The position numbers and the translations under genes are program-made. The notes under the pieces were generated by a model. The model ran no database searches. It worked only from the letters and a program-made list of their open reading frames with translations, and was not told the origin of the DNA. DNA of 64,000 nt. It comes from Ruminococcus sp. JC304. GTDB lineage: Bacteria > Bacillota > Clostridia > Lachnospirales > Lachnospiraceae. This document shows, piece after piece, positions 17,880-27,902 of the stretch (positions within the stretch are counted from its first letter, which is position 1; the number at the start of each line of letters is the position of its first letter). The stretch spans positions 2,469,752-2,533,751 of the forward strand of contig HE978651.1 in NCBI GenBank assembly GCA_000285855.2. The letters run 5' to 3'.

Positions 17880-19778
17880 TCAGGCTTTCTTCTTATTCCA
17901 GATACTGAATTTCAGAAGGCTTAAGATCATAAGTAACATCAGGATCACACCGCCTGCATTACCAAGGTTAATGCTTCCGGAGAGATCAAATACACTGCTT
18001 ACGTTTACTACTGCAAGGATAGCAAGAAGGATACCTACAAGACCTTCACCTGCGATCATACCTGCACAGTAAAGTGTACCGTCTGTTGCCTGTTCTTCTT
18101 TTTTCTTATCATCAACATTCTTTCTTCTGTCAACGAACATACGAACAACACCACCGATCATGATAGTAGCGTTGAGGTAGATTGGAAGGTAAAGACCGAT
18201 AGCAAATGGCATAACCGGAATTCTTAAGATTTCCAGACCAATTGCAAGGAATACACCGATAAATACCAGTGTCCATGGAAGCTTGCCGCCCATGATACCT
18301 TCTACGATCATCTTCATCAGAGTTGCCTGAGGAGCAGGTACTTCTGCACTTCCGTATCCCCATGCAGTGTTCAGAAGATAAAGAACACCACCAATAGCAA
18401 GACCGGAAGCAAGAACACCGATAAGCTCACCGATCTGCTGTTTCTTAGGAGTTGCACCAAGGAGATAACCTGTCTTTAAGTCCTGTGAAGTATCACCTGC
18501 GATTGCTGCTACAATACAGATTACGGAACCGATAGCAATTGCTGCTTTCATTCCGTCGATACCGGTATTGCCGGATGCTTTGATAATCATTGTTGCGATC
18601 AGAAGTGTAGCGATAGCCATACCTGATACAGGGTTGTTGGAGCTTCCTACAAGACCAACCATACGAGAAGATACAGTTGCAAAGAAGAAGCCGAAGATTA
18701 CGATGATCAGCGCACCGATCGGGTTAACCGGGATAGCCGGAACAAGCCAGATAATTGCAACCATTGCCACAATACCGATCAGGATAATGTTCATCGGAAT
18801 ATCCTGTGCGGTTCTTTCTGTACTTGTATTCTTACCGCCCTTCATGCTCTTCATGGAATCGCGGAAGGTTGTAATGATCAGAGGCAGGGATTTGATCAGG
18901 GAAATAATACCACCTGTTGCGATAGCTCCTGCTCCGATATATTTTACATAAGTACTCCAGATTTTAGATGCTCCGCCTGCTGCATAAAGAGCAGAAATTG
19001 TTTCTGTTCCGGGATACATAACTGTATCAGCTCCGAACAGACAGATTACCGGAATCAGCACCATCCAGCCAATAAGAGAACCAACAAACATAAAGGATGC
19101 GATTCTTGGTCCTACGATATATCCAACACCGAGAAGTGCAGGATAGCATTCCATACCAATTTCACCTTTGAATCCTTTAAATGCTGCTGCAACGTCTGCA
19201 GGGATTACCTTTAAACCGTCAACGACAAATTTAAAGATCGCTGCGATTCCCATACCTGAGAATACTGTCGCAGCGTTTGCACCACCCTCTTCACCTGCAA
19301 GAAGAACATCTGCGCAGGCAGTTCCTTCAGGATAAAGAAGTGTTGCATGCTCTTTTACGATCAGTGCGTTACGAAGTGGTACCATAAAAAGTACACCAAG
19401 AACACCACCGCAAAGTGCGATTAATGTGATTTCCACGATACCCGGCATTTCACAAAGTCCTTCTTCTGCCCAGAGGAACAGAGCAGGCATTGTGAAAATT
19501 GCACCGGCTGCCAGTGATTCACCGGCTGAACCGATTGTCTGGACCATGTTGCTCTCCAGAATGGAGTTCTTTTTCATGATCTTACGAATTACGCCCATGG
19601 AAATAACTGCTGCCGGAATGGAAGCAGATACAGTCATACCAACACGCAGACCAAGATAAGCGTTGGCTGCACCGAAGATGACTGCAAGGATAACACCCAT
19701 AATAATGGATGTCACCGTAAATTCCGGTGTGATTTTCTCAGCCGGGATATACGGTTTGAACTCTTTGTTTTCGTTCAT
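17880..19778 (-). CDS. OPT-family oligopeptide transporter
   Basis: A 632-residue integral membrane protein of the oligopeptide transporter (OPT) family, a secondary carrier for small peptides or peptide-metal chelates. It has about 14-16 hydrophobic segments. Family features include the N-terminal GAANAYLGLRVGMTVSASIP (about 37-56), LYPEGTACADVL near 147, and a SNNPVSGM segment near 377. A charged cytoplasmic loop with DRRKNVDDKKKEE sits near 560. GGGAGAGG precedes the start and a consensus promoter lies about 50 bp upstream. Substrate unknown. Confidence 0.94.
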   Translation of the reverse strand: MNENKEFKPYIPAEKITPEFTVTSIIMGVILAVIFGAANAYLGLRVGMTVSASIPAAVISMGVIRKIMKKNSILESNMVQTIGSAGESLAAGAIFTMPALFLWAEEGLCEMPGIVEITLIALCGGVLGVLFMVPLRNALIVKEHATLLYPEGTACADVLLAGEEGGANAATVFSGMGIAAIFKFVVDGLKVIPADVAAAFKGFKGEIGMECYPALLGVGYIVGPRIASFMFVGSLIGWMVLIPVICLFGADTVMYPGTETISALYAAGGASKIWSTYVKYIGAGAIATGGIISLIKSLPLIITTFRDSMKSMKGGKNTSTERTAQDIPMNIILIGIVAMVAIIWLVPAIPVNPIGALIIVIFGFFFATVSSRMVGLVGSSNNPVSGMAIATLLIATMIIKASGNTGIDGMKAAIAIGSVICIVAAIAGDTSQDLKTGYLLGATPKKQQIGELIGVLASGLAIGGVLYLLNTAWGYGSAEVPAPQATLMKMIVEGIMGGKLPWTLVFIGVFLAIGLEILRIPVMPFAIGLYLPIYLNATIMIGGVVRMFVDRRKNVDDKKKEEQATDGTLYCAGMIAGEGLVGILLAILAVVNVSSVFDLSGSINLGNAGGVILMLLMILSLLKFSIWNKKKA

Positions 19779-19819
19779 AATTTCCTCTCCCTTAAATGAA
19801 TGAATTTATAACATAAGAT

Positions 19820-19848
19820 ATTATATCTAAATTCACACAAAAAATCAA
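19820..19848 (-). promoter_or_regulatory. Promoter of the OPT-pqqD operon
   Basis: Minus-strand -35 TTGATT (19843-19848) and -10 TATAAT (19820-19825) with a 17-bp spacer, about 40 bp upstream of the OPT start codon. Just upstream (19875-19915) is an imperfect inverted repeat with arms AACGCATTAC and GTAACGCAGTT that could end the preceding VWA gene. Confidence 0.75.
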
Positions 19849-19925
19849 GGATTTAAACCTATATTTTTGTACATCTTCAACGCATTACTAAGGCAGCAAG
19901 GTAGCGTAACGCAGTTTCATATCAT

Positions 19926-21728
19926 CTATCCGTCACTGTCAAGCTGTTTGGTCAGATATTGCCCCACAATCCTGGAAAATTTCGAAATATCCCGGATATA
20001 GGCAAAATCTTTTCCAAATATTTTTTTCTCTGTAGCCAGATCTTTCTCTTCACCTGCGAAAACTCCCAGCACACTGACCCCCTGATTTCTCAGATTTCTC
20101 ACCTCTGTAGCAGTATCCTTGACCGCATATTTTCCCATATATGGCTGGGGATTTCTGGCATGGGGACGATTTACGACCACATCATAGGGCCTTCCATCAC
20201 TCAACAGGATCAGGATTTTCTTCTCTTCCGGCCGCTGAAGAAGCCCATATCCGACTGTTTTTACAGCAAGACCGTCACGATTATTGGAAGAAGTTACGTA
20301 ATTAAATATATTTTCATTTGCAGAACGGGGATCGTCATATTCCCGGAATCTGTGCAGGATCGTGTAATCCCAGAAAGTACAAAAGCTCATTACCCTGTGA
20401 GGCAGATTTACATTGCTTAATGCTTCACTGATGATGTAAGCCTGTAATGCCACATCTCCCTGCCTGGACATCTGGGAACCGCTGGCATCAATCAGCACAT
20501 CTACTACGAAATCAGATGCATCTGACTTCAATTCCCTTTTGAACAAATTTGCTTCACTGCTTCTGCCTACACGCCAGAGTCTGGACGGAATGATCGTTCC
20601 TCTGTCTGAAAGTACTTCCTGCGTCTCGCTTTTCAGCACAAGGGTCTTTTGCAAAAGATCTGTAAGGGATGCGATGTTCTGTTTTACGATTCTATGTTTG
20701 TCATGGTATAGCCAGATATTCTTATTCTTTAATCGCACTGCATATTCGTACTGATAATTACGTTTTACCGGATTCTTCAGGATCCCTTCTGTAAAATAAA
20801 GGCTGCAGTCTCCGTGGATTCCTTTGCACATCAGATAATTCACCCTCTTCTCTTCTGCAGGAGTGAGGTAAGTTTTTCCAAAATTCAACTCTACATAGGT
20901 GTATGCTTTCTCAAGTTCTTCCTCTGTAAGAATTGTGATCTTGTGTTTGGTCTGGCGTTGTTTTTCCATTTCTTCAGTGACAGCAGTGTCTTCCATGTCC
21001 GTAATCTTATTTGTCATCTGTTCGATGTAACTCTCCAGAGCTTCCTCATAGAGTTCTTCTGTGAGAAAATCTTCCCAGTCGTATTCTGTCAGTTCTTCCA
21101 TGGTGACTGCCATAACCTGTTCCAGTGTTCCATGATCTTTCTCAAAATCCGGATCAATGATGGTGTTATAAAGACTGTCAATAATACGGATCAGTTCTAT
21201 AGTGTCTGCAGCTGTTCTGGCTTTGTAAACCATGTCGCGGATCTTCCGAAGACGCTCTTCTACATAATGGTTTCCATTCTGCAAACGGTCACGCAGGATG
21301 GCAATCTTCAGGCGACCGAGAATATCTCCGTATGCGGGCATCTGTTCAAACTCCTGATCCAGGATATCCTCGAATGCTTCCTTCTGCATCTCCCGGACTC
21401 CCGGACGCTCCTGACAGATTTTGTCCCCGATTGCTTCTTCTACACATAGCTGTGCTACTGCAGTCAGTTCTCCTTCTCCTGCCTGGCAGAAGACTTTTTT
21501 TACCAGATATAAACCAAGCAGATTCCTGTCATAATATTTCGCCAGAGCGCCCTGCTTGATGCCGTCATACAGAGCAATTGCTTTTGAGCGCAGATACAGG
21601 GAAACATCTACTTTCATATTTAACGTGTAATCCCCGCTGATAGTCCAGAGGAGATTGCGGATCCTGTTTTCCAGTTCCAGACGGTAATCGTCGATTTCTA
21701 CGATTTTCTCATCTTTCATATACATCAT
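19926..21728 (-). CDS. von Willebrand factor A domain protein (CoxE/NorD-like)
   Basis: A 600-residue cytoplasmic protein with no signal peptide. The C-terminal third is a VWA domain with a MIDAS-like motif (VDVLIDASGSQMSRQ near 410-424) and downstream LLSDGRPYD near 505. The first 400 residues are helical and of unknown fold. Such proteins pair with MoxR/NorQ-type AAA ATPases and act as metal-dependent adaptors that insert cofactors or remodel target proteins. Its start overlaps the MoxR gene by 20 bp. Two nearby in-frame ATGs (at 21728 and three codons on) are both possible. Confidence 0.85.
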   Translation of the reverse strand: MMYMKDEKIVEIDDYRLELENRIRNLLWTISGDYTLNMKVDVSLYLRSKAIALYDGIKQGALAKYYDRNLLGLYLVKKVFCQAGEGELTAVAQLCVEEAIGDKICQERPGVREMQKEAFEDILDQEFEQMPAYGDILGRLKIAILRDRLQNGNHYVEERLRKIRDMVYKARTAADTIELIRIIDSLYNTIIDPDFEKDHGTLEQVMAVTMEELTEYDWEDFLTEELYEEALESYIEQMTNKITDMEDTAVTEEMEKQRQTKHKITILTEEELEKAYTYVELNFGKTYLTPAEEKRVNYLMCKGIHGDCSLYFTEGILKNPVKRNYQYEYAVRLKNKNIWLYHDKHRIVKQNIASLTDLLQKTLVLKSETQEVLSDRGTIIPSRLWRVGRSSEANLFKRELKSDASDFVVDVLIDASGSQMSRQGDVALQAYIISEALSNVNLPHRVMSFCTFWDYTILHRFREYDDPRSANENIFNYVTSSNNRDGLAVKTVGYGLLQRPEEKKILILLSDGRPYDVVVNRPHARNPQPYMGKYAVKDTATEVRNLRNQGVSVLGVFAGEEKDLATEKKIFGKDFAYIRDISKFSRIVGQYLTKQLDSDG

Positions 21729-22629
21729 CCCTTGTCCAGTCTGCCGGAATTCTGGTTTTCACGATATCCTCTACGATTTCTTTCTCGAAAATATCGAAAG
21801 TCTTGTTCACCACTCCCATAGTAACTGCTTTTCTCGGAGAAAGTCCGGTTTCTACAATCTTCATGGCTGCAAGGAGACCTCGCAGATCCAGAGGTTTGGT
21901 GGAAATTTCACTGTTTGTGGCTTTGAGCTGAAGATCCAGGAAAACTCCTATGAACTGTGTTCTGGCGTTTTCTTTTATATTCGGGAACATCCGGCGGAAA
22001 ATAAATTCCAGGGATTCTTCAGTCTGAGCCGGCATGTCAATGACCAGAAATCTGGATACCAGCGCTTCATTGAGTTCTTTGGTTCCTGCATAACCGTAAT
22101 TCATGGTTCCGATAAAACGGGCAGCCGGATGAAGATCAATTTTGTCATAGCCCGGGACATCGATGGAACGACGATAATCCAGAGTTGCATGGAGAACGGA
22201 AACTGCATCGTTCTTTGCCATATTAATCTCGTCGAGGATTCCGAAACCACCGTATTCTGCACACTGATAGATAGTTCCTTTGCGAAGCTTAACTTCATTG
22301 TCCACGAAAGTGTCTGTGCCTATCAGATCTCCGCTGTTTGTATTTACATGAAAGGAAACATTGTATGCGGGACGGTTGAAAATATATGCCAAGTTCTCTG
22401 CAAGGATATTTTTTCCTGTTGCCTTCGGACCGGTGAGTAACAGGTTCTCCCCTTTGAGCAGTCCGGCAATGGTCATTTCCAGAATGTCTTTTCCGTAAAA
22501 TGGAATGGATGGTTTCACAATCCTGCCTGCTGTCTCCGATACCACCTCATACTGGCTGCGGAATTCTTCTACTCTCTTTATCAGTTCAGGAGCTACCTGC
22601 TGCTCCTCCAGAAATTTTAGTTCTTCCAT
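21709..22629 (-). CDS. MoxR/NorQ-type AAA+ ATPase
   Basis: A 306-residue AAA+ protein of the MoxR branch, which together with VWA partners remodels or activates client proteins. Walker A reads GPKATGKN (about 66-73): the usual Ser/Thr after the lysine is replaced by Asn. Walker B is ILDEINM near 133-139, sensor 1 GTMNYG near 172, and a SRFLVIDMP arginine-finger region near 190. Operon partner of the VWA protein downstream. The client is unknown; no cofactor enzyme is adjacent, although glutamine synthetase lies next. Confidence 0.85.
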   Translation of the reverse strand: MEELKFLEEQQVAPELIKRVEEFRSQYEVVSETAGRIVKPSIPFYGKDILEMTIAGLLKGENLLLTGPKATGKNILAENLAYIFNRPAYNVSFHVNTNSGDLIGTDTFVDNEVKLRKGTIYQCAEYGGFGILDEINMAKNDAVSVLHATLDYRRSIDVPGYDKIDLHPAARFIGTMNYGYAGTKELNEALVSRFLVIDMPAQTEESLEFIFRRMFPNIKENARTQFIGVFLDLQLKATNSEISTKPLDLRGLLAAMKIVETGLSPRKAVTMGVVNKTFDIFEKEIVEDIVKTRIPADWTRDDVYER

Positions 22630-22674
22630 TTAGTTCTCCTTTATATAACTATTATAGTCCAGTTTGTGTTATAG

Positions 22675-22713
22675 AAAAAGGCCGCTTATCTTTTACAGAT
22701 TCACGACCCTTTT
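22675..22713 (-). terminator. Terminator region between glnA3 and the MoxR gene
   Basis: On the minus strand AAAAGGGTCGT...GCGGCCTTTTT forms a bulged hairpin ending in a T run (39 bp in all). Since it lies between the MoxR start and the glutamine synthetase stop, it would end the DAGK-glutamine synthetase transcript. Confidence 0.6.
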
Positions 22714-22745
22714 ATTATAGCATTCTTCTTTATATTTTTACAACA

Positions 22746-24866
22746 TTATACTTCAAAAATCAGATCTCCATAGGACGGCATTGGCCACATTTCCTTATCT
22801 ACGATCATTTCCAGTTCATCTACCGGTGCACGCAGAGCTTCCATTGCAGGAACGATTTCTTCCTTACAATATACAGCTCTTTTTTTGCCCTCCTCATAAG
22901 AATCGATCTTTTCTACCAGCTTGCCAAGTTTACCCATGGCACTGTTGGTATTCTTCAAAAGCTCAGAAGATTTTTTCAGAAGATCCATCTGGACACTTAC
23001 ATCTACCAGTCCCTCTCCCACAGCCTTTACAGAATTAATGGATTCTGCAAGCACAGTTGTATATTTGATCACCGCCGGAATGATCTGCTTGGTAGCAATA
23101 TCGATCATGGTCTTGGCTTCAATATTGATTGCCTTAGAATAGATCTCATATTTGATCTCTGCACGGGACTCCAGCTCTGTCCTTGTGAATACATCAAAAT
23201 CTTCAAACAGCTTCACTGCCTTCTCTGTAACCAGCGCAGGAATTGCATCTACCATTGTAGGAAGGATCGGAAGTCCGCGACGTCTTGCTTCCTCTTCCCA
23301 TTCAGGTGCATAACCATTTCCGTTAAATACGATTTTCTGATGATCTGTAGCATATTCCTTGATCAGATCATGTACTGCCAGATCAAAATCCGGTGCACTT
23401 TCCAGACGGTCACAGGCCTCCTTAAAGGCTTCTGCTGCAATTGTATTCAGGATTACATTACATCCTGAAATAGAATCTCTGGAACCAACCATACGAAACT
23501 CAAATTTATTTCCTGTAAATGCAAAAGGTGAAGTACGGTTACGGTCCGTTGCATCCTTCATGAAATCCGGAAGTGTTTTTACACCGGTTTCCAGACGGGT
23601 ACCTTTCTTACTGTGGGTAGCTGTACCTGTACTGATCAGCTGCTCTAATACATCCTCCAGCTGCTCACCCAGAAATACAGAGATAACCGCAGGTGGTGCC
23701 TCATGGCCGCCCAGTCTATGGTCATTTCCCACATCTGCAGCAGATTCACGCAGAAGATCTGCATGCTCATCTACAGCCTTCAGGATACAGGTCAGTACCA
23801 GCAGGAACTGAATATTCTCATGAGGAGTTTTACCTGGTTCCAGCAGATTGATACCGTCATCTGTGGTCAGGGACCAGTTATTGTGCTTACCGGAACCATT
23901 TACTCCTGCAAATGGTTTCTCATGAAGGACACAACGCATTCCATGGCGGCTGGCAACCTTTTTAAGAATACGCATCATCATCTGGTTCTGGTCTGCTGCG
24001 ATATTGACCGGTGCATAGATCGGTGCAAGCTCATGCTGTGCAGGGGCAACCTCATTATGCTGTGTCTTTGCAGGGATTCCAAGCTTCCAGCATTCTTCAT
24101 TTACCTCTTTCATGTATGCGGAAATTCTCTGACGGATACTTCCGAAGTAATGGTCATCCATTTCCTGTCCCTTCGGAGGCATGGCACCAAAAAGAGTTCT
24201 GCCTGTATAGATCAGGTCCTTTCTCTGAAGCCATTTCTCTTTATCGATCAGGAAATATTCCTGCTCTGCTCCTACTGACGGAGTTACCTTCTTGGAAGTT
24301 GTATTTCCAAAAAGTCTCAGCAAACGGAGTGCCTGGGTGTTGATTGCTTCCATAGAACGAAGAAGTGGTGTCTTCTGGTCAAGTGCTTCTCCTGTATAGG
24401 AACAGAATGCAGTAGGAATACAGAGTGTTCCGCCTGCTGCATCATGACGCACAAAAGCCGGTGATGTACAGTCCCATGCTGTATATCCTCTTGCCTCAAA
24501 AGTAGCTCTTAATCCACCGGACGGGAATGAAGAAGCATCCGGCTCACCTTTGATCAGTTCTTTTCCGGAGAAAGACATCAGAACTTTGCCATTATCCATC
24601 GGAGCAGTGATAAAAGCATCGTGTTTCTCTGCTGTCACGCCGGTAAGGGGCTGAAACCAGTGACTGTAGTGTGTAGCACCCTTTTCAATGGCCCATTCCT
24701 TCATCTCATGTGCTACTACATCTGCGATCTCCATAGACAGTTCTTTACCCTCTTCTATGGTTTTTTTCAATTCCTTGTATACCTTCTTGGGCAGACGTGC
24801 CTGCATAACAGAATCATTAAACACATCACATCCGAATGTCTCTACTACATTGATATACTCACCCAT
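22746..24866 (-). CDS. glnN: Glutamine synthetase type III
   Basis: Converts glutamate, ammonia and ATP to glutamine in the cytosol. At 706 residues it has the length of GSIII (GlnN), which is far larger than GSI and forms a dodecamer. Features include [19 protein letters not shown] (about 117-135), [11 protein letters not shown] near 203, the catalytic segment [10 protein letters not shown] near 318, and [15 protein letters not shown] near 450. Typical of Bacteroides and Clostridia. AAGGAG precedes the ATG; the start overlaps the end of the DAGK gene by 8 bp, so the two are co-translated. Confidence 0.96.
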   Translation of the reverse strand: MGEYINVVETFGCDVFNDSVMQARLPKKVYKELKKTIEEGKELSMEIADVVAHEMKEWAIEKGATHYSHWFQPLTGVTAEKHDAFITAPMDNGKVLMSFSGKELIKGEPDASSFPSGGLRATFEARGYTAWDCTSPAFVRHDAAGGTLCIPTAFCSYTGEALDQKTPLLRSMEAINTQALRLLRLFGNTTSKKVTPSVGAEQEYFLIDKEKWLQRKDLIYTGRTLFGAMPPKGQEMDDHYFGSIRQRISAYMKEVNEECWKLGIPAKTQHNEVAPAQHELAPIYAPVNIAADQNQMMMRILKKVASRHGMRCVLHEKPFAGVNGSGKHNNWSLTTDDGINLLEPGKTPHENIQFLLVLTCILKAVDEHADLLRESAADVGNDHRLGGHEAPPAVISVFLGEQLEDVLEQLISTGTATHSKKGTRLETGVKTLPDFMKDATDRNRTSPFAFTGNKFEFRMVGSRDSISGCNVILNTIAAEAFKEACDRLESAPDFDLAVHDLIKEYATDHQKIVFNGNGYAPEWEEEARRRGLPILPTMVDAIPALVTEKAVKLFEDFDVFTRTELESRAEIKYEIYSKAINIEAKTMIDIATKQIIPAVIKYTTVLAESINSVKAVGEGLVDVSVQMDLLKKSSELLKNTNSAMGKLGKLVEKIDSYEEGKKRAVYCKEEIVPAMEALRAPVDELEMIVDKEMWPMPSYGDLIFEV

Positions 24867-25818
24867 TGTTGTTCTCCTTTTTATTTATTAATGCAGATAA
24901 TCCCATTGTTTTGGATTCTTCATTTTTTGTACTTTTCAGATAGAGATTCAGTGCTTCATGGCAGTTTAAAATCTTTACCTGTGTATGTTCTCCTCCGAAC
25001 TCTCCATCCAAAGTCCAGGGGACGGATTCTTCTGAGGTAATGGTCAGCTGTGATGATTTAAAAGAATAGATCATGTCCGTATTATCCTCAGCTGTCAGCA
25101 TTGCTGTCATGATTTCCTGTAATTCCAGCGGATTCTTTGGCTGTCTGATCATGGTCACTTCAAAAAGACCGTCATTCATATCCACATTCTTTCCTGTAAG
25201 ATTCTTGAATCCTCCCACAGATCTGGAATTGGTCACCATTCCATAAATAAAATCATCTTCAACAGTCAGCTCCTCTGATTGGATTTTCATATGATAGAAT
25301 TTGATATCAAAGAGACGCTTCACTCCCTCCAGAAGATAAGCCACATGTCCCAGAATATTCTTCAGATCCTGGTCTGTCTGATAAGCAACATCCGTAAAAA
25401 GCCCAAAGGCTGCTATGTAAGTAAAGCTTTGATTATTAAACCTGCCAATGTCACAATGATAAAGCTTCTCTTCCATAATACCTTCAGCAGCCTCAACCAT
25501 ATTTTTCGGCATAAAAAGACTATTGGCAAAATCATTGGTACTTCCTGCAGGAATATATCCGATAGGAACAGAACTGTTTACCTCCATCACACCGGTGACC
25601 ACCTCATCAAGTGTGCCATCACCACCACTGCATACGATAAGGTCTACTTTAGATTCGTATTCTTTGGCTTTTTCATAGGCATCTCTTGGTTTCTGTGTGG
25701 AATAGATAATGACTTCATAGCCACCTTTATTAAATATATCTACAATGTCAAGCAAATTGGTTTTTATCTTACCTTTGCCTGCTTTGGGGTTGAAAACAAA
25801 GAGCATTTTTTTGTTCAT
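24859..25818 (-). CDS. Diacylglycerol kinase catalytic-domain lipid kinase
   Basis: A DgkB/YegS-type lipid kinase (319 residues) likely to phosphorylate diacylglycerol for phospholipid recycling. The N-terminus [17 protein letters not shown] and the ATP-site motif [14 protein letters not shown] (near 78-91) followed by [15 protein letters not shown] (near 100-114) are diagnostic. I placed the start at 25816-25818 (AGGAG upstream); an ATG 13 codons earlier is unlikely, as the family begins at the internal one. It overlaps the start of the glutamine synthetase gene. Confidence 0.9.
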   Translation of the reverse strand: MNKKMLFVFNPKAGKGKIKTNLLDIVDIFNKGGYEVIIYSTQKPRDAYEKAKEYESKVDLIVCSGGDGTLDEVVTGVMEVNSSVPIGYIPAGSTNDFANSLFMPKNMVEAAEGIMEEKLYHCDIGRFNNQSFTYIAAFGLFTDVAYQTDQDLKNILGHVAYLLEGVKRLFDIKFYHMKIQSEELTVEDDFIYGMVTNSRSVGGFKNLTGKNVDMNDGLFEVTMIRQPKNPLELQEIMTAMLTAEDNTDMIYSFKSSQLTITSEESVPWTLDGEFGGEHTQVKILNCHEALNLYLKSTKNEESKTMGLSALINKKENNNG

Positions 25819-25859
25819 TTCGAGCAACTCTCCTTTTTTCAGAGTTTGGAAACGCATAC

Positions 25860-26255
25860 AAAAAGAGATATGCGATTTCTATCTATAATACTATAAAAAA
25901 AAAGGGGGGAAAAGTCAATGGGGTTTGGGGACGGCAGGAAATATTTTTGGTTTCAGGTGCGGTTTCGCGGGCTAATAACTCTAGGTGTGTGGAAATCTGC
26001 TAAAAATATTTCCTGCCTGTTGGATGGCTGTGGGACTACCGAGCTGTTACTGCTCACTTCGTTCACAGTAATGCGCCTTGCAGCGATAGGCTACGCAGAT
26101 GAGATTTTCTCACAAAATATTTTGCAGGATAGTAACGCATGAATCGGAACTGGTGAATCGTTGCAATTTTTCTTAATTTTTTATGGCAAGTTATATTTGT
26201 GCATGATAAAATGAGGATTGTATTTATTAATAGATAGAAAGGATTTCTTATTCAT
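25860..26255. repeat. Non-coding region with a 16-bp inverted repeat pair
   Basis: About 400 bp between divergent genes. GGCAGGAAATATTTTT (25933-25948) is perfectly inverted as AAAAATATTTCCTGCC (26002-26017), enclosing 53 bp. To the right, GTTACTG...CAGTAA around 26046-26074 forms a further small stem. Neither strand codes. It looks like a small palindromic mobile-element-like or dispersed repeat, plus the HAD promoter at its right end. Confidence 0.5.
26184..26212 (+). promoter_or_regulatory. Promoter of the HAD phosphatase gene
   Basis: TGGCAA (26184-26189) and TAAAAT (26207-26212) are spaced 17 bp apart, 44 bp before the ATG. Confidence 0.5.
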
Positions 26256-27050
26256 ATGATTAAATTGATTGCTTCAGATATAGATGGAACTCTGGTGAAG
26301 GATGGAACTCTGGCGATTGACAGGGAGTATATGGATGTAATCAGTCGTCTGCTTGATAAGGGTATTATTTTCGTTGCGTGCTCGGGGCGCCAATATCGAA
26401 GTGAGAGGAAGCTGTTTGCACCTGTTGCAGACAGGCTGCTTTACATCACTGACGGCGGCACTGTGGTAAGAACTCCGAAGGAGATTCTGAAGGTAGATAC
26501 TATGCCTGATGAAATATGGAAAGGAATGCTTTCTATGGTTCATGAGAGCCTGCCTTCCTGCGATTACTATATTGCCACACCTGACCGTGGCTTTGCAGAG
26601 GATGGCGGCAGCCGTATGTTTCACTGGCTGAGAGATTCTTACGGATATGATATCCAGGAAATTTCTGATCCACACATCCTTGAGGATCAGCAGATCATCA
26701 AATTCTCTGTCTATCATCCTAATGCCTGTGAAGAATTATGTGCTCCTGTATTTACCCCTGCATGGAAAGATAAAGTCACTCTGGTCTCTGCAGGTAAAGA
26801 ATGGATGGATGCCACTCTCCAGGGATCCGGCAAGGGTCCGGCTCTGGATTTCCTGCAAAAACATCTGGGAATTGCACCTGATGAAACCTGTGTTTTCGGA
26901 GATAATATCAATGATATTGAAATGCTCCGTGAAGCAGGTTATAGCTATGCAGTTTCTAATTCCCGACCGGAAGTACAGGCTGCTGCCCAAAATACCTGCC
27001 CACCCTACTGGGAAAACGGAGTACTGCAGATTCTAAAATCTTTCTTATAA
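26256..27050 (+). CDS. Cof-type HAD-superfamily phosphatase
   Basis: A 264-residue cytosolic HAD hydrolase of the Cof/YidA group (sugar- or cofactor-phosphate phosphatases). Motif I is IASDIDGTLV (about 4-13), motif II ACSGRQ near 45, the C2 cap spans about 85-190, and motif IV is CVFGDNINDIEML (near 218-230). AAAGGA lies upstream. The gene is + strand and convergent with trpA, with only 60 bp between them and no clear terminator. Substrate unknown. Confidence 0.93.
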   Translation: MIKLIASDIDGTLVKDGTLAIDREYMDVISRLLDKGIIFVACSGRQYRSERKLFAPVADRLLYITDGGTVVRTPKEILKVDTMPDEIWKGMLSMVHESLPSCDYYIATPDRGFAEDGGSRMFHWLRDSYGYDIQEISDPHILEDQQIIKFSVYHPNACEELCAPVFTPAWKDKVTLVSAGKEWMDATLQGSGKGPALDFLQKHLGIAPDETCVFGDNINDIEMLREAGYSYAVSNSRPEVQAAAQNTCPPYWENGVLQILKSFL

Positions 27051-27110
27051 AAGATACGAATTACTCCGCAGCTCTTCACGCTATGATGGACTGGATTGCT
27101 TGCAGTATTT

Positions 27111-27902
27111 TCAGTTCATACCAATACACAGCGCAGAAACATATTTCATAGATTTCACATACTCTTTCACATAGGGCACACAATCCCTGCCATACTGTGC
27201 GCACAACTTAACAATAGCCGATCCCACAATCGCACCATCCGACTGCGCCGCCATCTTCTTCGCCTGTTCCGGCGTAGAAATTCCAAATCCAACTGCACAA
27301 GGAATATCTTTCGCCTGTTTTACCAGCTTCACCATCGCCCCGATATCTGTAGTAATATTCGTTCTTGTTCCTGTAACACCAAGAGAAGAAACACAATACA
27401 CAAACCCTTCCGCATCCTTCGCAATCTGTGCGATTCTCTCATGAGAAGTCGGCGCGATCAGAGAAATCAGATCAATACCGTATTTCTTACATACACTGTC
27501 AAATTCCTCTTTTTCCTCATACGGCACATCCGGCAAGATCAATCCATCCATGCCAATCTCTGCCGCAGTCTTAATAAACCGTTCCGTTCCATAAGAAAAT
27601 ACCACATTTGCATAAGTCATAAACACCATAGGAACAGAACTGTTCTTTCTGATCTTTATCACCATGTCAAATACCTTATCTGTAGTCACACCACCTGAAA
27701 GTGCTCTCTCATTTGCTCCCTGGATCACCGGTCCCTCTGCTGTAGGATCAGAAAACGGGATTCCAAGCTCGATCAGGTCTGCACCAGCTTCCTCCATTGC
27801 ATAGACAAGCTGCTCTGTCACTTCCAGAGACGGATCTCCACAGGTAATAAACGGGATAAATGTCTTTCCTTTTTCAAATGCTTCTGTAATTCTCTTATTC
27901 AT
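27111..27902 (-). CDS. trpA: Tryptophan synthase alpha subunit
   Basis: Cleaves indole-3-glycerol phosphate to indole, which is channelled to TrpB. The 263-residue protein starts [19 protein letters not shown]; the catalytic glutamate is in [17 protein letters not shown] (about 47-63) and the aspartate in [12 protein letters not shown] (near 130). The upstream open frame belongs to trpB sequence, so the start is at 27900-27902 and overlaps trpB by 8 bp. Last gene of the trp operon. Confidence 0.97.
   Translation of the reverse strand: MNKRITEAFEKGKTFIPFITCGDPSLEVTEQLVYAMEEAGADLIELGIPFSDPTAEGPVIQGANERALSGGVTTDKVFDMVIKIRKNSSVPMVFMTYANVVFSYGTERFIKTAAEIGMDGLILPDVPYEEKEEFDSVCKKYGIDLISLIAPTSHERIAQIAKDAEGFVYCVSSLGVTGTRTNITTDIGAMVKLVKQAKDIPCAVGFGISTPEQAKKMAAQSDGAIVGSAIVKLCAQYGRDCVPYVKEYVKSMKYVSALCIGMN

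Noticed and set aside
22500-23468. Long + strand frame opposite glutamine synthetase
   Set aside because: Antisense shadow of a strongly supported gene; no domain, no ribosome site and unnatural composition.
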